DNA of 64,000 nucleotides from Methanoculleus sp. 7T. Lineage in GTDB: Archaea > Halobacteriota > Methanomicrobia > Methanomicrobiales > Methanoculleaceae. The position numbers and the translations under genes are program-made. The DNA is taken from NCBI RefSeq assembly GCF_023195915.1, contig NZ_JALPRP010000002.1:62001-126000 (forward strand). Reading direction: 5' to 3'. Below are positions 1 through 8,902 of the stretch, one piece after another; the stretch's first letter is position 1, and every line of letters begins with the position of its first letter. The notes under the pieces are model-generated. The model worked only from the letters and a program-made list of their open reading frames with translations, was not told the DNA's origin and ran no database searches.

Positions 1-567
1 GTCGTGGTACCGCTCGATATGCTTGAAATCCCCGCAGTTCGGGAGAACCGGCCTGACCGGTGCTACGTCTGCAAGCGGACGATGATGGAGGCGATTGTCG
101 CGGAGGCAGAGCGGCGGGGAGGCCGGACGGTGGTCGACGGGACCCACGCCGATGACAGCCCCCGGACGCGGCCCGGGATGCGGGCGCTCCGTGAACTCGG
201 TATCAGGAGCCCGTTTGCGGAGTGCGGTATGGGGAAGGAGGATATCGAGGCCCTTGCGGGCGATCTTGGAGTGGTCGTCCGCCCGCCGTCGGCATGCCTC
301 GCCACCCGCATCCCCACCGGAGAGCCGGTTACCAAGGAGTGCCTTGCGCTCGTCGCGGCCGCTGAAGCCCTCCTCGCGCGGGAGATTCCCGGGACGATAC
401 GAGTACGGTGCATCGGGGGGCACGCCCTGGCGTACATCGAGGCCGATCCGGCGTACCGCCGGAGACTTGAGCGGCTGCTCGGTGCGGTGAAGGACCTTGG
501 GTTTCGTGACGTAACGATCGCTCCGGAGGGCTACCGGCAGGGAGGTGCGGATTCGTGGAAGCGGTGA
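1..567 (+). CDS. larE: LarE-like ATP-dependent sacrificial sulfur transferase, 5' truncated by the window edge
   Basis: Only the C-terminal part (about 189 codons) is present; the N-terminal PP-loop lies before base 1. Visible family motifs are DRCYVCK near the left edge, DGTHADD, and the ACLATRIP segment whose cysteine (codon at 295-297) matches the cysteine that donates sulfur in lactobacillar LarE. LarE enzymes adenylate and thiolate a pyridinium dicarboxylate cofactor precursor; archaeal members may supply sulfur for other cofactors. The gene overlaps the start of thiI by 13 bases, so the two are probably co-transcribed. Family assignment is firm; the physiological substrate in a methanogen is not known. 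Confidence 0.8.
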   Translation, partial: VVVPLDMLEIPAVRENRPDRCYVCKRTMMEAIVAEAERRGGRTVVDGTHADDSPRTRPGMRALRELGIRSPFAECGMGKEDIEALAGDLGVVVRPPSACLATRIPTGEPVTKECLALVAAAEALLAREIPGTIRVRCIGGHALAYIEADPAYRRRLERLLGAVKDLGFRDVTIAPEGYRQGGADSWKR

Positions 568-1733
568 TGGTCAGATACGGCGAGATATTCCTCAAGAGCG
601 AGCCGGTGAAACGGCGGTTCATATCGATAATGACCGAGAACATCAGGCTCGCGCTGGAGGCCGAAGGTCTCTCCCACCGCATCGAGACCCCGCGGGGAAG
701 GGTCCTGATCTTCGGCGACGAGCCCCGGCGCATCGCTGCGGCCGTCGCCGGAACCTTTGGGGTGGTGAGTGTCAGCGTCTGCACGGTGACCACAGCTGAT
801 ATCCCTGGGATTGCGGCTGCAGCCGTGGAACACGCAGAGTGGCATCTCAGGCCGGGGATGTCGTTTGCGGTGCGGGCACGACGGTCGGGTGTCGAGGGGT
901 TCAACAGTCAGGAACTTGCGGCTGAAGTTGGCTCGGCCGTTCTCGATCGGGTGCCGGAGGCAACGGTAAACCTGACGACGCCCGACTATGAAGTCTTCGT
1001 CGAGGCCCGGGAGTTTGGGGGACTTGTCTACGATGAGAAGATCAGCGGACCGGGGGGGCTCCCCTACGGAACGCAGGGGGAAGTGATGGCCTTGCTCTCG
1101 GCGGGCATCGACTCGCCGGTTGCGTCGTGGCTGATGATGCGCCGGGGGTGCCTGATGGTGCACGTCCACATGCACAGCGGGCGGTTTGGGGGTGCGGACT
1201 CCGAGAAGAACGTCCTGCAGAATCATGCCCGGCTCTCCCGCTGGGTCCCGGGGCACCCCGTCGACCTCCTGGTTGTGGATATGGAGCCGTTCTTTGAGGC
1301 GATCACGGCGTTGAAGGAGCCCCGTTACCGGTGTATCCTCTGCAAGCGGTTCATGCTCAGGGTGGCAAGCATCCTTGCCGAAGAGCGCGGCGCCTATGCG
1401 CTCGTCAACGGCGACAACCTCGGGCAGGTGGCGTCCCAGACGCTGGCGAACATGACCGTGATCGCCCCGGCGGCGACCGTTCCGGTGCTTCGGCCGCTCA
1501 TCGGGTTCGATAAGGAGGAGATCATCGAGCGTGCACGCGCCATCGGGACGTTCGAGGCCCATCCGGGGAGTGTCGGGTGCACGGTCGCCCCCCGCTACCC
1601 CTCGACGGCGGCACCCGCCGCGACGATCGCGCAGATTGAGGCGGTCCTCGACGTGGAGAGCCTCGCCGTCCGGGCGGCTGGGACGGTGCGGCGCTACCGG
1701 GCAAAGAACGGGGAGGTCGAGGGGGAGCGGTGA
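555..1733 (+). CDS. thiI: ThiI-type tRNA 4-thiouridine synthase
   Basis: This 392-residue protein transfers sulfur to uridine 8 of tRNA. An N-terminal ferredoxin-like/THUMP region (about residues 1-165) is followed by a PP-loop ATPase domain with SAGIDS at 182-187. There is no C-terminal rhodanese domain, as is usual in archaea. Cysteines 260 and 263 (CILC) and 342 (GC) match the three cysteines that hold an iron-sulfur cluster in methanogen ThiI. The start is GTG at 555, inside the larE-like gene; an ATG at 567 is an alternative. Thiazole synthesis is less likely without the rhodanese domain. Confidence 0.9.
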   Translation: MEAVMVRYGEIFLKSEPVKRRFISIMTENIRLALEAEGLSHRIETPRGRVLIFGDEPRRIAAAVAGTFGVVSVSVCTVTTADIPGIAAAAVEHAEWHLRPGMSFAVRARRSGVEGFNSQELAAEVGSAVLDRVPEATVNLTTPDYEVFVEAREFGGLVYDEKISGPGGLPYGTQGEVMALLSAGIDSPVASWLMMRRGCLMVHVHMHSGRFGGADSEKNVLQNHARLSRWVPGHPVDLLVVDMEPFFEAITALKEPRYRCILCKRFMLRVASILAEERGAYALVNGDNLGQVASQTLANMTVIAPAATVPVLRPLIGFDKEEIIERARAIGTFEAHPGSVGCTVAPRYPSTAAPAATIAQIEAVLDVESLAVRAAGTVRRYRAKNGEVEGER

Positions 1734-2056
1734 GAGAGCAGAACACCAAAAAGTCCAGTAGGTGGACCGTGGCCGGCTATCGCCCTGGGGTGGGGACAGG
1801 GGGGGGGGGGCCCCCCCCCCCGTCAGCCCCTCCCCAAGATGTGATATCCGGTGAAAAACCGTGCCCGGGCGACTGCCTGAACGCCCAAAGTCTACTGTTA
1901 TGTGAACTAGGTATGAGCCTAAGGTAGGCCACAGACATGCTGGGCCAATTGTTCATCAGGGTAATGACTCCCTTTACCCTACGTGTCTATATCTGACAAG
2001 TCCGGGCTGCAGGCACCTGTTCCGGGAGGGTCGGGAAAAAGGGGTTTGGGAAGCCT
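1734..2056. other. Intergenic region between convergent thiI and SepCysS genes, with G12C11 tract
   Basis: No credible gene is seen. The stretch separates two converging genes and should contain both transcript ends. Its outstanding feature is a run of 12 G directly followed by 11 C (1799-1821), followed by further C-rich sequence. Confidence 0.6.
1799..1821. repeat. G12C11 homopolymer palindrome
   Basis: Twelve G residues at 1799-1810 abut eleven C residues at 1811-1821. It is a perfect 22-base palindrome able to form a GC-only stem or G-rich structures on either strand. It lies 65 bases after thiI, so it could help end transcription, but no T-tract follows directly. Such tracts are also prone to length error in sequencing. 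Confidence 0.9.
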
Positions 2057-3235
2057 TCAGATAATATTCAACCCGTTCTCCCGCGCAACCTCGACGAACG
2101 ACTCGCCGACGTGCCGGATCTGCTTCTCAGTCAGCCCGAAGGTGTTGAACTTCCAGACCTTGGTGGAGCCTGGGATGACGCCGGTGATCCCCCGCTTCTT
2201 CATGTCGCTTGAGAGGAAGTACCCGCGTTTCTTGTGATGCTCTGCGACTTTGTCGAAGGAACCGCGGGTATCGACCCGGGTCAGGGTGTGCTGCCTCGGG
2301 TAGTCGGAGAGAACCTTCGTCCCCTCGATGGAGAGAAGGGCGTCCGTGACCGCCTGCGAGTGCGCTACCTCGGTCTCCCAGTGCTGCACCCGCTCCTTGA
2401 CATGGGGGAACGAGGCCATCATGCCGACGACGGTGACGCCCATCAAGGTGCACCCCATCATCTCCACCTCTTTCATCCCGAACGTCCTGCCGGTCACGTC
2501 GCCTTTTGCCTGCGTCATCCGGAAGACACGCTCAGCGTGCTCGTTCGTCGTCGCGAGGACGCCGGAGGGCGCCGGGGCCGCCATGCTCTTGTGGCCCGAC
2601 CCGACAACGAAATCGGCGCCGAGCGCTTTGCCGTCGACAGGCATGATCCCGACCGTGTAAGCCCCGTTGACGAGGACCGGGATGTCGTACTGGTGGGCGG
2701 CTTTTATGATGCCCGCAACGTCGTGGATGTTCCCGAACTGGTAGTCGACGTGGTCGACGAAGAGCAGCGGCGGTGTCCGCGAGAACTCCCGGATCACCGC
2801 CTCGATCTTCTCCGCCGCGGCATCGGCGGTGATGTGGTTCTTTGCGTCCTTCGGGATCTCCCGGGGGACCCCGCCGGCCGCCTCGACCGCCATGAACTCG
2901 GTGTAGTGGGCAAGCGACGTGACGATGACCGGGTCGCCCTTCTCCACATACGTGCTCGCGACAGCCTGGAACCCCCGGCGCGCTCCCGGCACCACCCGCG
3001 CCGTGTCCATGTTCAGCCATGCGGCAAGGTCCTTATGGAACTGCGCAATAGGGGGGTTCTGAATGTAATCGAGTCTTGGAGGGTTTCGGCAGTTGTCGCA
3101 GACCGAGTAGCCGTCGCCGAACGCGATCGCCGCCTTCATGGCGTCGGCGGTGAGCCGCCCGCCCGCTTGGATGGGGTCGATGTTGATGTACATCTCCTCG
3201 ACGTCGCGGGCCTCGATACCGACTCCGCACTTCAC
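2057..3235 (-). CDS. pscS: O-phospho-L-seryl-tRNA:Cys-tRNA synthase (SepCysS)
   Basis: This PLP enzyme converts phosphoseryl-tRNA(Cys) to cysteinyl-tRNA(Cys), the second step of tRNA-dependent cysteine synthesis. The INIDPIQAGGRL opening is typical of the family. The PLP lysine is K216 in SGHKSMAAPAPSG. The redox-active cysteine pair is C46/C49 (VCDNC), and C262 is the probable third catalytic cysteine. Length (392 aa) is normal. The start overlaps the stop of the upstream small ORF by four bases, so the two are translationally coupled. SepRS is not in the window. Confidence 0.95.
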   Translation of the reverse strand: MKCGVGIEARDVEEMYINIDPIQAGGRLTADAMKAAIAFGDGYSVCDNCRNPPRLDYIQNPPIAQFHKDLAAWLNMDTARVVPGARRGFQAVASTYVEKGDPVIVTSLAHYTEFMAVEAAGGVPREIPKDAKNHITADAAAEKIEAVIREFSRTPPLLFVDHVDYQFGNIHDVAGIIKAAHQYDIPVLVNGAYTVGIMPVDGKALGADFVVGSGHKSMAAPAPSGVLATTNEHAERVFRMTQAKGDVTGRTFGMKEVEMMGCTLMGVTVVGMMASFPHVKERVQHWETEVAHSQAVTDALLSIEGTKVLSDYPRQHTLTRVDTRGSFDKVAEHHKKRGYFLSSDMKKRGITGVIPGSTKVWKFNTFGLTEKQIRHVGESFVEVARENGLNII

Positions 3236-3414
3236 CGTACCAACTCCTCTTCGATGATTGCGATCTGCCGCTTCACCTTCTCGATGGAGGCTGCGGCGCG
3301 CTCTCGCTCTGCCTCGTCAAGGTCATGCTCGGGAGCTGTCTTCCGCAGCAGGAACCGGAGGTCGGATAGGATGAAGAGCGCCTGAAAAACTGCATCTACG
3401 GCCCTTTTTGACAC
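3232..3414 (-). CDS. Small helical protein coupled to SepCysS; possible SepCysE-type domain
   Basis: The product is about 60 residues (65 if a TTG at 3429 is used), predicted mostly helical, with a charged C-terminal helix rich in E, R and K. It overlaps the SepCysS start by four bases. The GTG at 3414 is preferred because an AT-rich TATA-like element (3441-3455) lies about 30 bases upstream, giving a leaderless transcript. In methanogens SepRS and SepCysS are bridged by SepCysE, or by a short N-terminal extension of SepCysS. This free-standing ORF is a candidate equivalent. I infer this from position and size, not from recognised sequence motifs. Confidence 0.6.
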   Translation of the reverse strand: MSKRAVDAVFQALFILSDLRFLLRKTAPEHDLDEAERERAAASIEKVKRQIAIIEEELVR

Positions 3415-3465
3415 GAGATCACCATACAAATATCAGTGAGAATATATTAGTTTAAGCGTATTATG

Positions 3466-3482
3466 GGCACCGGCCCGGTGCC
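3466..3482. repeat. GC-rich hairpin between divergent genes
   Basis: GGCACCG and CGGTGCC (7-bp arms) flank a 3-base loop. It sits between the divergent SepCysS operon and mre11. It could be a regulator site or a chance GC palindrome. Confidence 0.5.
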
Positions 3483-3544
3483 GGACACTTTCGCGCCGCG
3501 CAGATCAGGCATTTATGCGCGAGAAGCATGGAGACTAATTGGGC

Positions 3545-4705
3545 ATGAAGATCGTTCACATAGCAGACACGCATCTGGGATTATCGGCATTTAACCGAGT
3601 CGATCCGGAAACCGGGATGAACCTGCGCGAGCAGATCATCTACGACAACTTCCTCGCCGCCATCGACCGGATCATCGGCATGCATCCTGATGCGCTCATC
3701 CATGCGGGCGACCTCTTCCACCAGGTCAAGCCGAAGACCCGCGCCTACACGACGGCGCTCGACGCCCTCTGCCGCCTGCAGGACGCGGGGATCCCCGTGA
3801 TCGTGATTGCGGGCAATCACAGCATGGCTAAGACCCGGTATACGGCCTCACCGTTTGAAGTCCTCGAACGAGGAGGCTACCGCGCAGGCGACTTCTACGT
3901 CGCCCACAACAACCGCTACCGGCGGGTCGAACTTGACGATACGATCTTTCACCTGATACCGAATATGCTCCAGCCCGAGGGCTACCGGGCGGCGTTCGAA
4001 GCGATTGAGTTCTCGCCCGGCACAAACGTGCTCGTCACCCACGGCCTTGCGAGCATCTTGAAGGACAAACGACTGCACACCGTTGCGGAGCACGAACTGG
4101 ACGCGACCATCATATCCGACCGGTTCGACTACATCGCGCTCGGCCACTACCACAGCCAGGTGCAGGTCGCCGACAACGCCTGGTACAGCGGGTCGCTTGA
4201 ACACTGCAACTACGGGGAGATCGCAGAGACGAAGGGGGGCCTCGCCGTGGACCTGGCAACCGGTGGTGTCGAGAGAATCGACCTCCCGCACACTCCTATG
4301 ATCAGCCTCGGGCGGGTCAACTGCGACGGTCTTACGGCGCGGGAGGCGGTGGACGCCGTTCTCGCGGCGATCGACGGTGCCGGGAAGAAGGTAGACCGGG
4401 CAATCTGCCAGATCACGCTCGACGGGATACGCCGCGAGACACTTCGCGCGCTCGACCAGAAGGCTCTTTCGGATGCTCGAAACCGGATGCTGGACCTTAA
4501 ACTGCGGGCGATAGCCGTCGACGACACGTCCCAGATCTTCCGGGAAGAGTCGCTCGTCGGCGTGGACTATATCGCCGAGTTCGAACGCTTCGTGGAGAGA
4601 GAACACCTTGCCCCCGACGAGGAGGGGTACGTGAAGAGGGCAGGGACCGCGGTCCTCAGAAAGGTGATCGCGCGGCATAAAGAGGGAGAGAGTGCTGCTG
4701 AATAA
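3545..4705 (+). CDS. mre11: Mre11 nuclease, DNA double-strand break repair
   Basis: Mre11 is the Mn-dependent nuclease subunit of the Mre11-Rad50 complex. It opens with MKIVHIADTHLG (metal ligands D8 and H10), followed by HAGDLFH, IAGNHS, VTHG and LGHYHSQ, the phosphoesterase motifs in normal order. Length is about 386 aa. I chose ATG at 3545 because it gives the family's usual opening; a TTG at 3539 has a better-spaced GGAG and cannot be excluded. The 3' end overlaps the rad50 start by 14 bases. It is the first gene of a four-gene rightward operon. Confidence 0.94.
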   Translation: MKIVHIADTHLGLSAFNRVDPETGMNLREQIIYDNFLAAIDRIIGMHPDALIHAGDLFHQVKPKTRAYTTALDALCRLQDAGIPVIVIAGNHSMAKTRYTASPFEVLERGGYRAGDFYVAHNNRYRRVELDDTIFHLIPNMLQPEGYRAAFEAIEFSPGTNVLVTHGLASILKDKRLHTVAEHELDATIISDRFDYIALGHYHSQVQVADNAWYSGSLEHCNYGEIAETKGGLAVDLATGGVERIDLPHTPMISLGRVNCDGLTAREAVDAVLAAIDGAGKKVDRAICQITLDGIRRETLRALDQKALSDARNRMLDLKLRAIAVDDTSQIFREESLVGVDYIAEFERFVEREHLAPDEEGYVKRAGTAVLRKVIARHKEGESAAE

Positions 4706-7700
4706 ACTTGCGATGCGGAATTTCAAGCGGTTCCGGGACCAAGAGATCGTCTTCCAGGACGGTATCACGGGTATCGTCGGGAATAACGGGACCGGCAAGA
4801 GCAGCATCGTGAGCGCTATCCTCTTTGCCCTCTACGGGCTTCAGGGAACCGGGCTTGACGGAGATTACATCGTCAGTTCCTTTGCCGATCCGCAGGACGT
4901 CTGCGAGGTCCGCCTCGACTTTCTGGTCGGCGGCAACGAGTATACCGTCGTCAGGAAGTTCAAGCGCCGTCCTTCCTCCACCCTCCATGAGGCAAACCTC
5001 TACCTGAACCGGAAACTCCTCGCAAACAGCGTCCAGAAGGTGGGATCGGAGGTGCAACGGGTCGTCGGCATGGGGCCGGGCGACTTCCGGAACACCATCT
5101 ACGCCGGGCAGAAGGAACTCCTTACCCTGCTCGAGAGCAGGGCCGGGTCTCGGAAGGACTGGTTCATGCAGGTGCTGGGCATCGATTACCTCAAGAAGGA
5201 CAGCATGGATGAGTTGAAGCAGGTCATCGATGCCAAGGAAGGGATCTCTCGGGAACTGTCGGGGCGGCTCCAAGAACTGGATGCAGACGGGGCCCGCGGC
5301 CGCACATCAGAGCTCCGCGCCGAGCTTGCCGGTGCAGAAGAGGAGTCCGAGAGGGTCGCCGCGACGGAGAAGGACGCCGGAGAGATGCTCGAGCGTGCCA
5401 GGGGAGAACGGGACCGGGTGCTCCTGGTGCGCGACCGATACCTGCACCTCGCAAAGGAAGAGGAGGTGTTGAGGGATGAGATCGAGCGGCTCCGCGCCGA
5501 GTGCCGGGAGGGGGAAGCGGAGATTGCGGCGCGAGAGCGACTGCAGGATGACCTCAAAGACCTCTCTTCCCTCGCCGGCCGTTACGAATCCCTGAAGGCT
5601 GAGGTTGCCGCGATGGCGGAGGAGAAGGTTCTGACCGACCGTCTGGCACTCGAAGCGGAGACCACAAGAGGGCGGATCCGGGAGTACGAGGAGCGCCGCG
5701 AGAAGATCGAGGCGGACCTCGCCGCACTTGCGGCGGACGAGGAGGCGGTCGCCGGGCTTGCCCGGAAGGTCGAAGAATGGCAGGCTCTCCGCGACCGCAT
5801 TACGGCGCTGAAGTCCCTCCAGCCCGAGTATGACGCCCTCCGCGAAGAACTTGCCCGCATGGACGAGCGGTTTGTCCAGACGGAACGGCGCGTCAGAGAG
5901 AACCGGCTGGAGATCGAGGGGGTCGAGGAGAAGGCCCGGCGGCTCCGTGCGCTAGAGGATGAGACCGGCGACTACGACGCCCTCCGGGCCCGTGAAGAGG
6001 TGCTTCTTTCGGCCGCCGAGTATGCCAAGCAGGAAGAGCGGTGCCTGCGGGAGGCTCACGCCGCATCGGACGAGATGAGCCTGATCGAGAACGAGATCGC
6101 CGGGCTTGCCCGGCAGCTCGCCGAGATGGGCGCCGTCGAGGAGCGGATCGAGTCGGCGGAGAGCCGGAAGGAGTATCTGACTTCGCGGATCAGTGCCTGC
6201 TCCGCACGCCGGCAGGCAATCCGCGAAGAGATCCGAAGGCTCGCTGAACATCAGGCAGAGATCCTCAAAGCAGGCCCGGAAGGGTCCTGCCCGATGTGCC
6301 ACCAGGGTCTCGGCGAACACTACGAAGGGTTGGTCGGCGACCTTGCAGCCGCTGCCGCGTCGATGCAGGAGACGCTCGCGGGCCTTGAGCATGAGTATGC
6401 ACGGGCGACCGCCGACCACCAAGGGACGGTCGCCGAGTTGCAGGACCTCCAGCGGCAGCGCATCGCCTTCCAGCAACTGAAAGAGCGGCATGCGCTCTAC
6501 TCGTCCCGCTACGAGCAGAGCGAGGACGCCGTGCGGCGCTGGCAGGCCGAGGCCGGAGAGCACCGCGCCGCGATGAGGGCGCTCGGCGTGGAGGAGTACG
6601 ATCCGGCGGCACACGACGCCATCAAGGAGCGGCTCCGGGACCTTGCGGAGAAACGAACGATGGCCGATACCCTCCGGGGCGAGTGCAGCCGTCTCCCTGC
6701 TCTCCAAGAGGAGCGGCGGCGGCTCATCGCCGAGGTTGAGGGCTACCTCGCCCACAAAGAGAATGTAGTGGCGAGGATCGCTCAGCTAGGGTTCGACCCC
6801 GAGGTCAGGCAGCGCCTGGAAGCCGAAGCGCAGGCGCTTGAGGCGTCCTACCGCGCGTATGCGGAGGCGGAGGCCCGACTCGCGCGGAGACCGGCACTGG
6901 AAGAGGAGCGAAAGGCGGTTCTTGAGAGGCTCGAAGGGCTCCAAGCGAAGTTACGGAGCATCGGCGACGAGGAGACCCGCCTCTCGTTCGACCCCGAGCG
7001 GTTCGCACGCCTCGGCGAGGAGTGCGGCCGTGCCGAAGAAGCGCACCAAAAGACGCTCGAACTCCGTATCCGCCTCGAGGAGGTTCCGAGGCTCTCCCAA
7101 GCACTGGAGGCGAAGCGGAACCTCCTTGCAAACCGTGAGACCGAATTAATCTGTGTTGGAACAGCCGTCGGCGACCTTGGTTTCGATGAGAGGATGGTCG
7201 CCGCGGCGGAGGAGGCGCTTGCGGGCTGTGAGCGGGATCTTGCCGCGGTGCGGGAGAGGAGATATGCAGTTGCCGCCAGGATAGCCGGCCTGAAGGCGAG
7301 TATCGAGGAGGAGACCGCGAGACTCTCCCGAGCCGAGGACCTCGCCCGGCAGCAGAAGGCGCTCCTCGAGGAGACCGGGCACCTGAAACTGACCCGTTCG
7401 CTCATCAGGGACTACACGGACTACCTCCTGCAGGTGGTCAGAGACCGGATCGAGGAGGAGGCCGGGAGGGTGCTTGCCGAGATCACCGACGGGCGGTACA
7501 GCACGGTGATGCTCGACGACGACTTTACCGTCCTCGTCCATGATATGGGAGACGATTACCCGGCCGACCGGTTCAGCGGCGGCGAGCAGGACGACATCGC
7601 CATCGCCCTCAGGATCGCCCTCTCGCGGTTCCTTGCCGAGGTGAACGAGGTGCACGACTCCACGTTCCTGATCTTCGACGAGATCTTCGGGAGTCAGGAT

Positions 7701-7865
7701 GAGGGGCGGCGCAACAACCTTCTGCGTGCGCTCCGGACTCAGGAGGCTCATTTCCCCCAGATCCTTCTGATATCTCATATCACCGAGGTCCAAGACGAGT
7801 TCTCGACGACGTTCATGGTCGAGATGGGGGCGGACCAAGCAAGCCGCGTCCGGGAGTTCGACTGA
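4692..7865 (+). CDS. rad50: Rad50 ATPase, DNA double-strand break repair
   Basis: This is an SMC-like ATPase of 1057 aa. The Walker A motif GNNGTGKS is at 30-37. Two long coiled-coil stretches flank the zinc hook CPMC (C533, C536). The ABC signature FSGGEQ is near 960 and the Walker B FLIFDEIFG near 990. The start is a GTG preceded by GAGGGAG, inside the end of mre11. The stop overlaps the nurA start by one base. It tethers and processes DNA ends together with Mre11; NurA and HerA then act in resection. Confidence 0.95.
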   Translation: MLLNKLAMRNFKRFRDQEIVFQDGITGIVGNNGTGKSSIVSAILFALYGLQGTGLDGDYIVSSFADPQDVCEVRLDFLVGGNEYTVVRKFKRRPSSTLHEANLYLNRKLLANSVQKVGSEVQRVVGMGPGDFRNTIYAGQKELLTLLESRAGSRKDWFMQVLGIDYLKKDSMDELKQVIDAKEGISRELSGRLQELDADGARGRTSELRAELAGAEEESERVAATEKDAGEMLERARGERDRVLLVRDRYLHLAKEEEVLRDEIERLRAECREGEAEIAARERLQDDLKDLSSLAGRYESLKAEVAAMAEEKVLTDRLALEAETTRGRIREYEERREKIEADLAALAADEEAVAGLARKVEEWQALRDRITALKSLQPEYDALREELARMDERFVQTERRVRENRLEIEGVEEKARRLRALEDETGDYDALRAREEVLLSAAEYAKQEERCLREAHAASDEMSLIENEIAGLARQLAEMGAVEERIESAESRKEYLTSRISACSARRQAIREEIRRLAEHQAEILKAGPEGSCPMCHQGLGEHYEGLVGDLAAAAASMQETLAGLEHEYARATADHQGTVAELQDLQRQRIAFQQLKERHALYSSRYEQSEDAVRRWQAEAGEHRAAMRALGVEEYDPAAHDAIKERLRDLAEKRTMADTLRGECSRLPALQEERRRLIAEVEGYLAHKENVVARIAQLGFDPEVRQRLEAEAQALEASYRAYAEAEARLARRPALEEERKAVLERLEGLQAKLRSIGDEETRLSFDPERFARLGEECGRAEEAHQKTLELRIRLEEVPRLSQALEAKRNLLANRETELICVGTAVGDLGFDERMVAAAEEALAGCERDLAAVRERRYAVAARIAGLKASIEEETARLSRAEDLARQQKALLEETGHLKLTRSLIRDYTDYLLQVVRDRIEEEAGRVLAEITDGRYSTVMLDDDFTVLVHDMGDDYPADRFSGGEQDDIAIALRIALSRFLAEVNEVHDSTFLIFDEIFGSQDEGRRNNLLRALRTQEAHFPQILLISHITEVQDEFSTTFMVEMGADQASRVREFD

Positions 7866-8902
7866 TGGACCAGAAGTCTCTCTACCGTTACGCGATTCAG
7901 CGGGTCGCAGGAAGGATCCGCGAGTCCGCCCCGGCGGACCTTGCCGAGTTGTTCTCGGCCTGCAGCGGGTTTGGCGAGTCGTCCTACCGGCACTGCCGGC
8001 CCGAGTTCGACGGGGCAGTCTGCGCTGTGGACGGGAGCGACACCATTGTCCTCGATGCAGGCAGTTTTGCCGTCGCCGCCGTCCGGGCATCGGTCAGCGC
8101 GTACGCCGGCGGCGCACGGGTGCATCACAGGACGACACCCTTGCAGATCGTCACCGTCAATCCCGGAGCCGGAAACGAAGACTTTGACGCGCTCTTTTGC
8201 GACTGCTTCCACTGCCCTCCGAAGGTGCACCTCGACCACGACGACCCGGTCAGGAACGCCGCCGTCATACGAGATACCCTTGAGTACTGGGCGGCGATGG
8301 AGATGGCCGCGGAACTCGAGACCGGGGACCTCATCGTCCTCGACGGCACGCTCCAAGTCCGCCACGCGAGCCACGACGAGGTCATCGAGAGCCTCCTGAA
8401 CCTCTGCAACCTCCGGGGCGTGCTCATCGCCGCGGTGACGAAACGGACGTCGCTCACCTGGGGCGGGGGGCACCCCATCGTCCCGGCGGCGGAGGAGCTT
8501 GCCCGTGACCTCGGTGTCCCGGAGCCCTGGTACCTCCGCGTCTCCGCCGCGGAAGGCCTGATCGACCGTCTGACAGCGCGCCCCTGGAAGCAACGGGGCG
8601 AACAGTACGTCGCGCGGCTGCACCCGCGGGCGCAACGGGCGTTCAAAGTGGAGATCCCAAAATATTACAGCCCGGAGATGGTCGAGCGGGTCTTCTCCGC
8701 GCTCGCCTTCTTTGCCGACGACGGGCGGGTCACAGGCTACCCCTATCCGCTCCTCGACGCCCACCTGACCACCAAGATCGGGAGGGATGCGGTCGAGCAG
8801 GTCCGCCAGGACATCATCCGGGGCATGGACCGGCTCGGGATGAATCTCGCCGACTACATCGGCATCTTCGGTGACTACCATGATGAGTTTGATCGATATT
8901 GA
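7865..8902 (+). CDS. nurA: NurA 5'-3' nuclease
   Basis: NurA works as a dimer at the mouth of the HerA translocase ring to resect DNA ends. The 345-aa product has the NurA core with an acidic motif AVDGSD near residue 57, and later IVLDGTLQ, both fitting the RNase H-like metal site. It starts on the last base of the rad50 stop and overlaps herA by 23 bases, so tight coupling is expected. Confidence 0.88.
   Translation: MDQKSLYRYAIQRVAGRIRESAPADLAELFSACSGFGESSYRHCRPEFDGAVCAVDGSDTIVLDAGSFAVAAVRASVSAYAGGARVHHRTTPLQIVTVNPGAGNEDFDALFCDCFHCPPKVHLDHDDPVRNAAVIRDTLEYWAAMEMAAELETGDLIVLDGTLQVRHASHDEVIESLLNLCNLRGVLIAAVTKRTSLTWGGGHPIVPAAEELARDLGVPEPWYLRVSAAEGLIDRLTARPWKQRGEQYVARLHPRAQRAFKVEIPKYYSPEMVERVFSALAFFADDGRVTGYPYPLLDAHLTTKIGRDAVEQVRQDIIRGMDRLGMNLADYIGIFGDYHDEFDRY

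Noticed and set aside
2234-3385. Long open frame of 383 codons on the plus strand opposite SepCysS
   Set aside because: It is antisense to a well-conserved gene and rich in R, D, V and H with no domain; a product of GC-rich codon bias.
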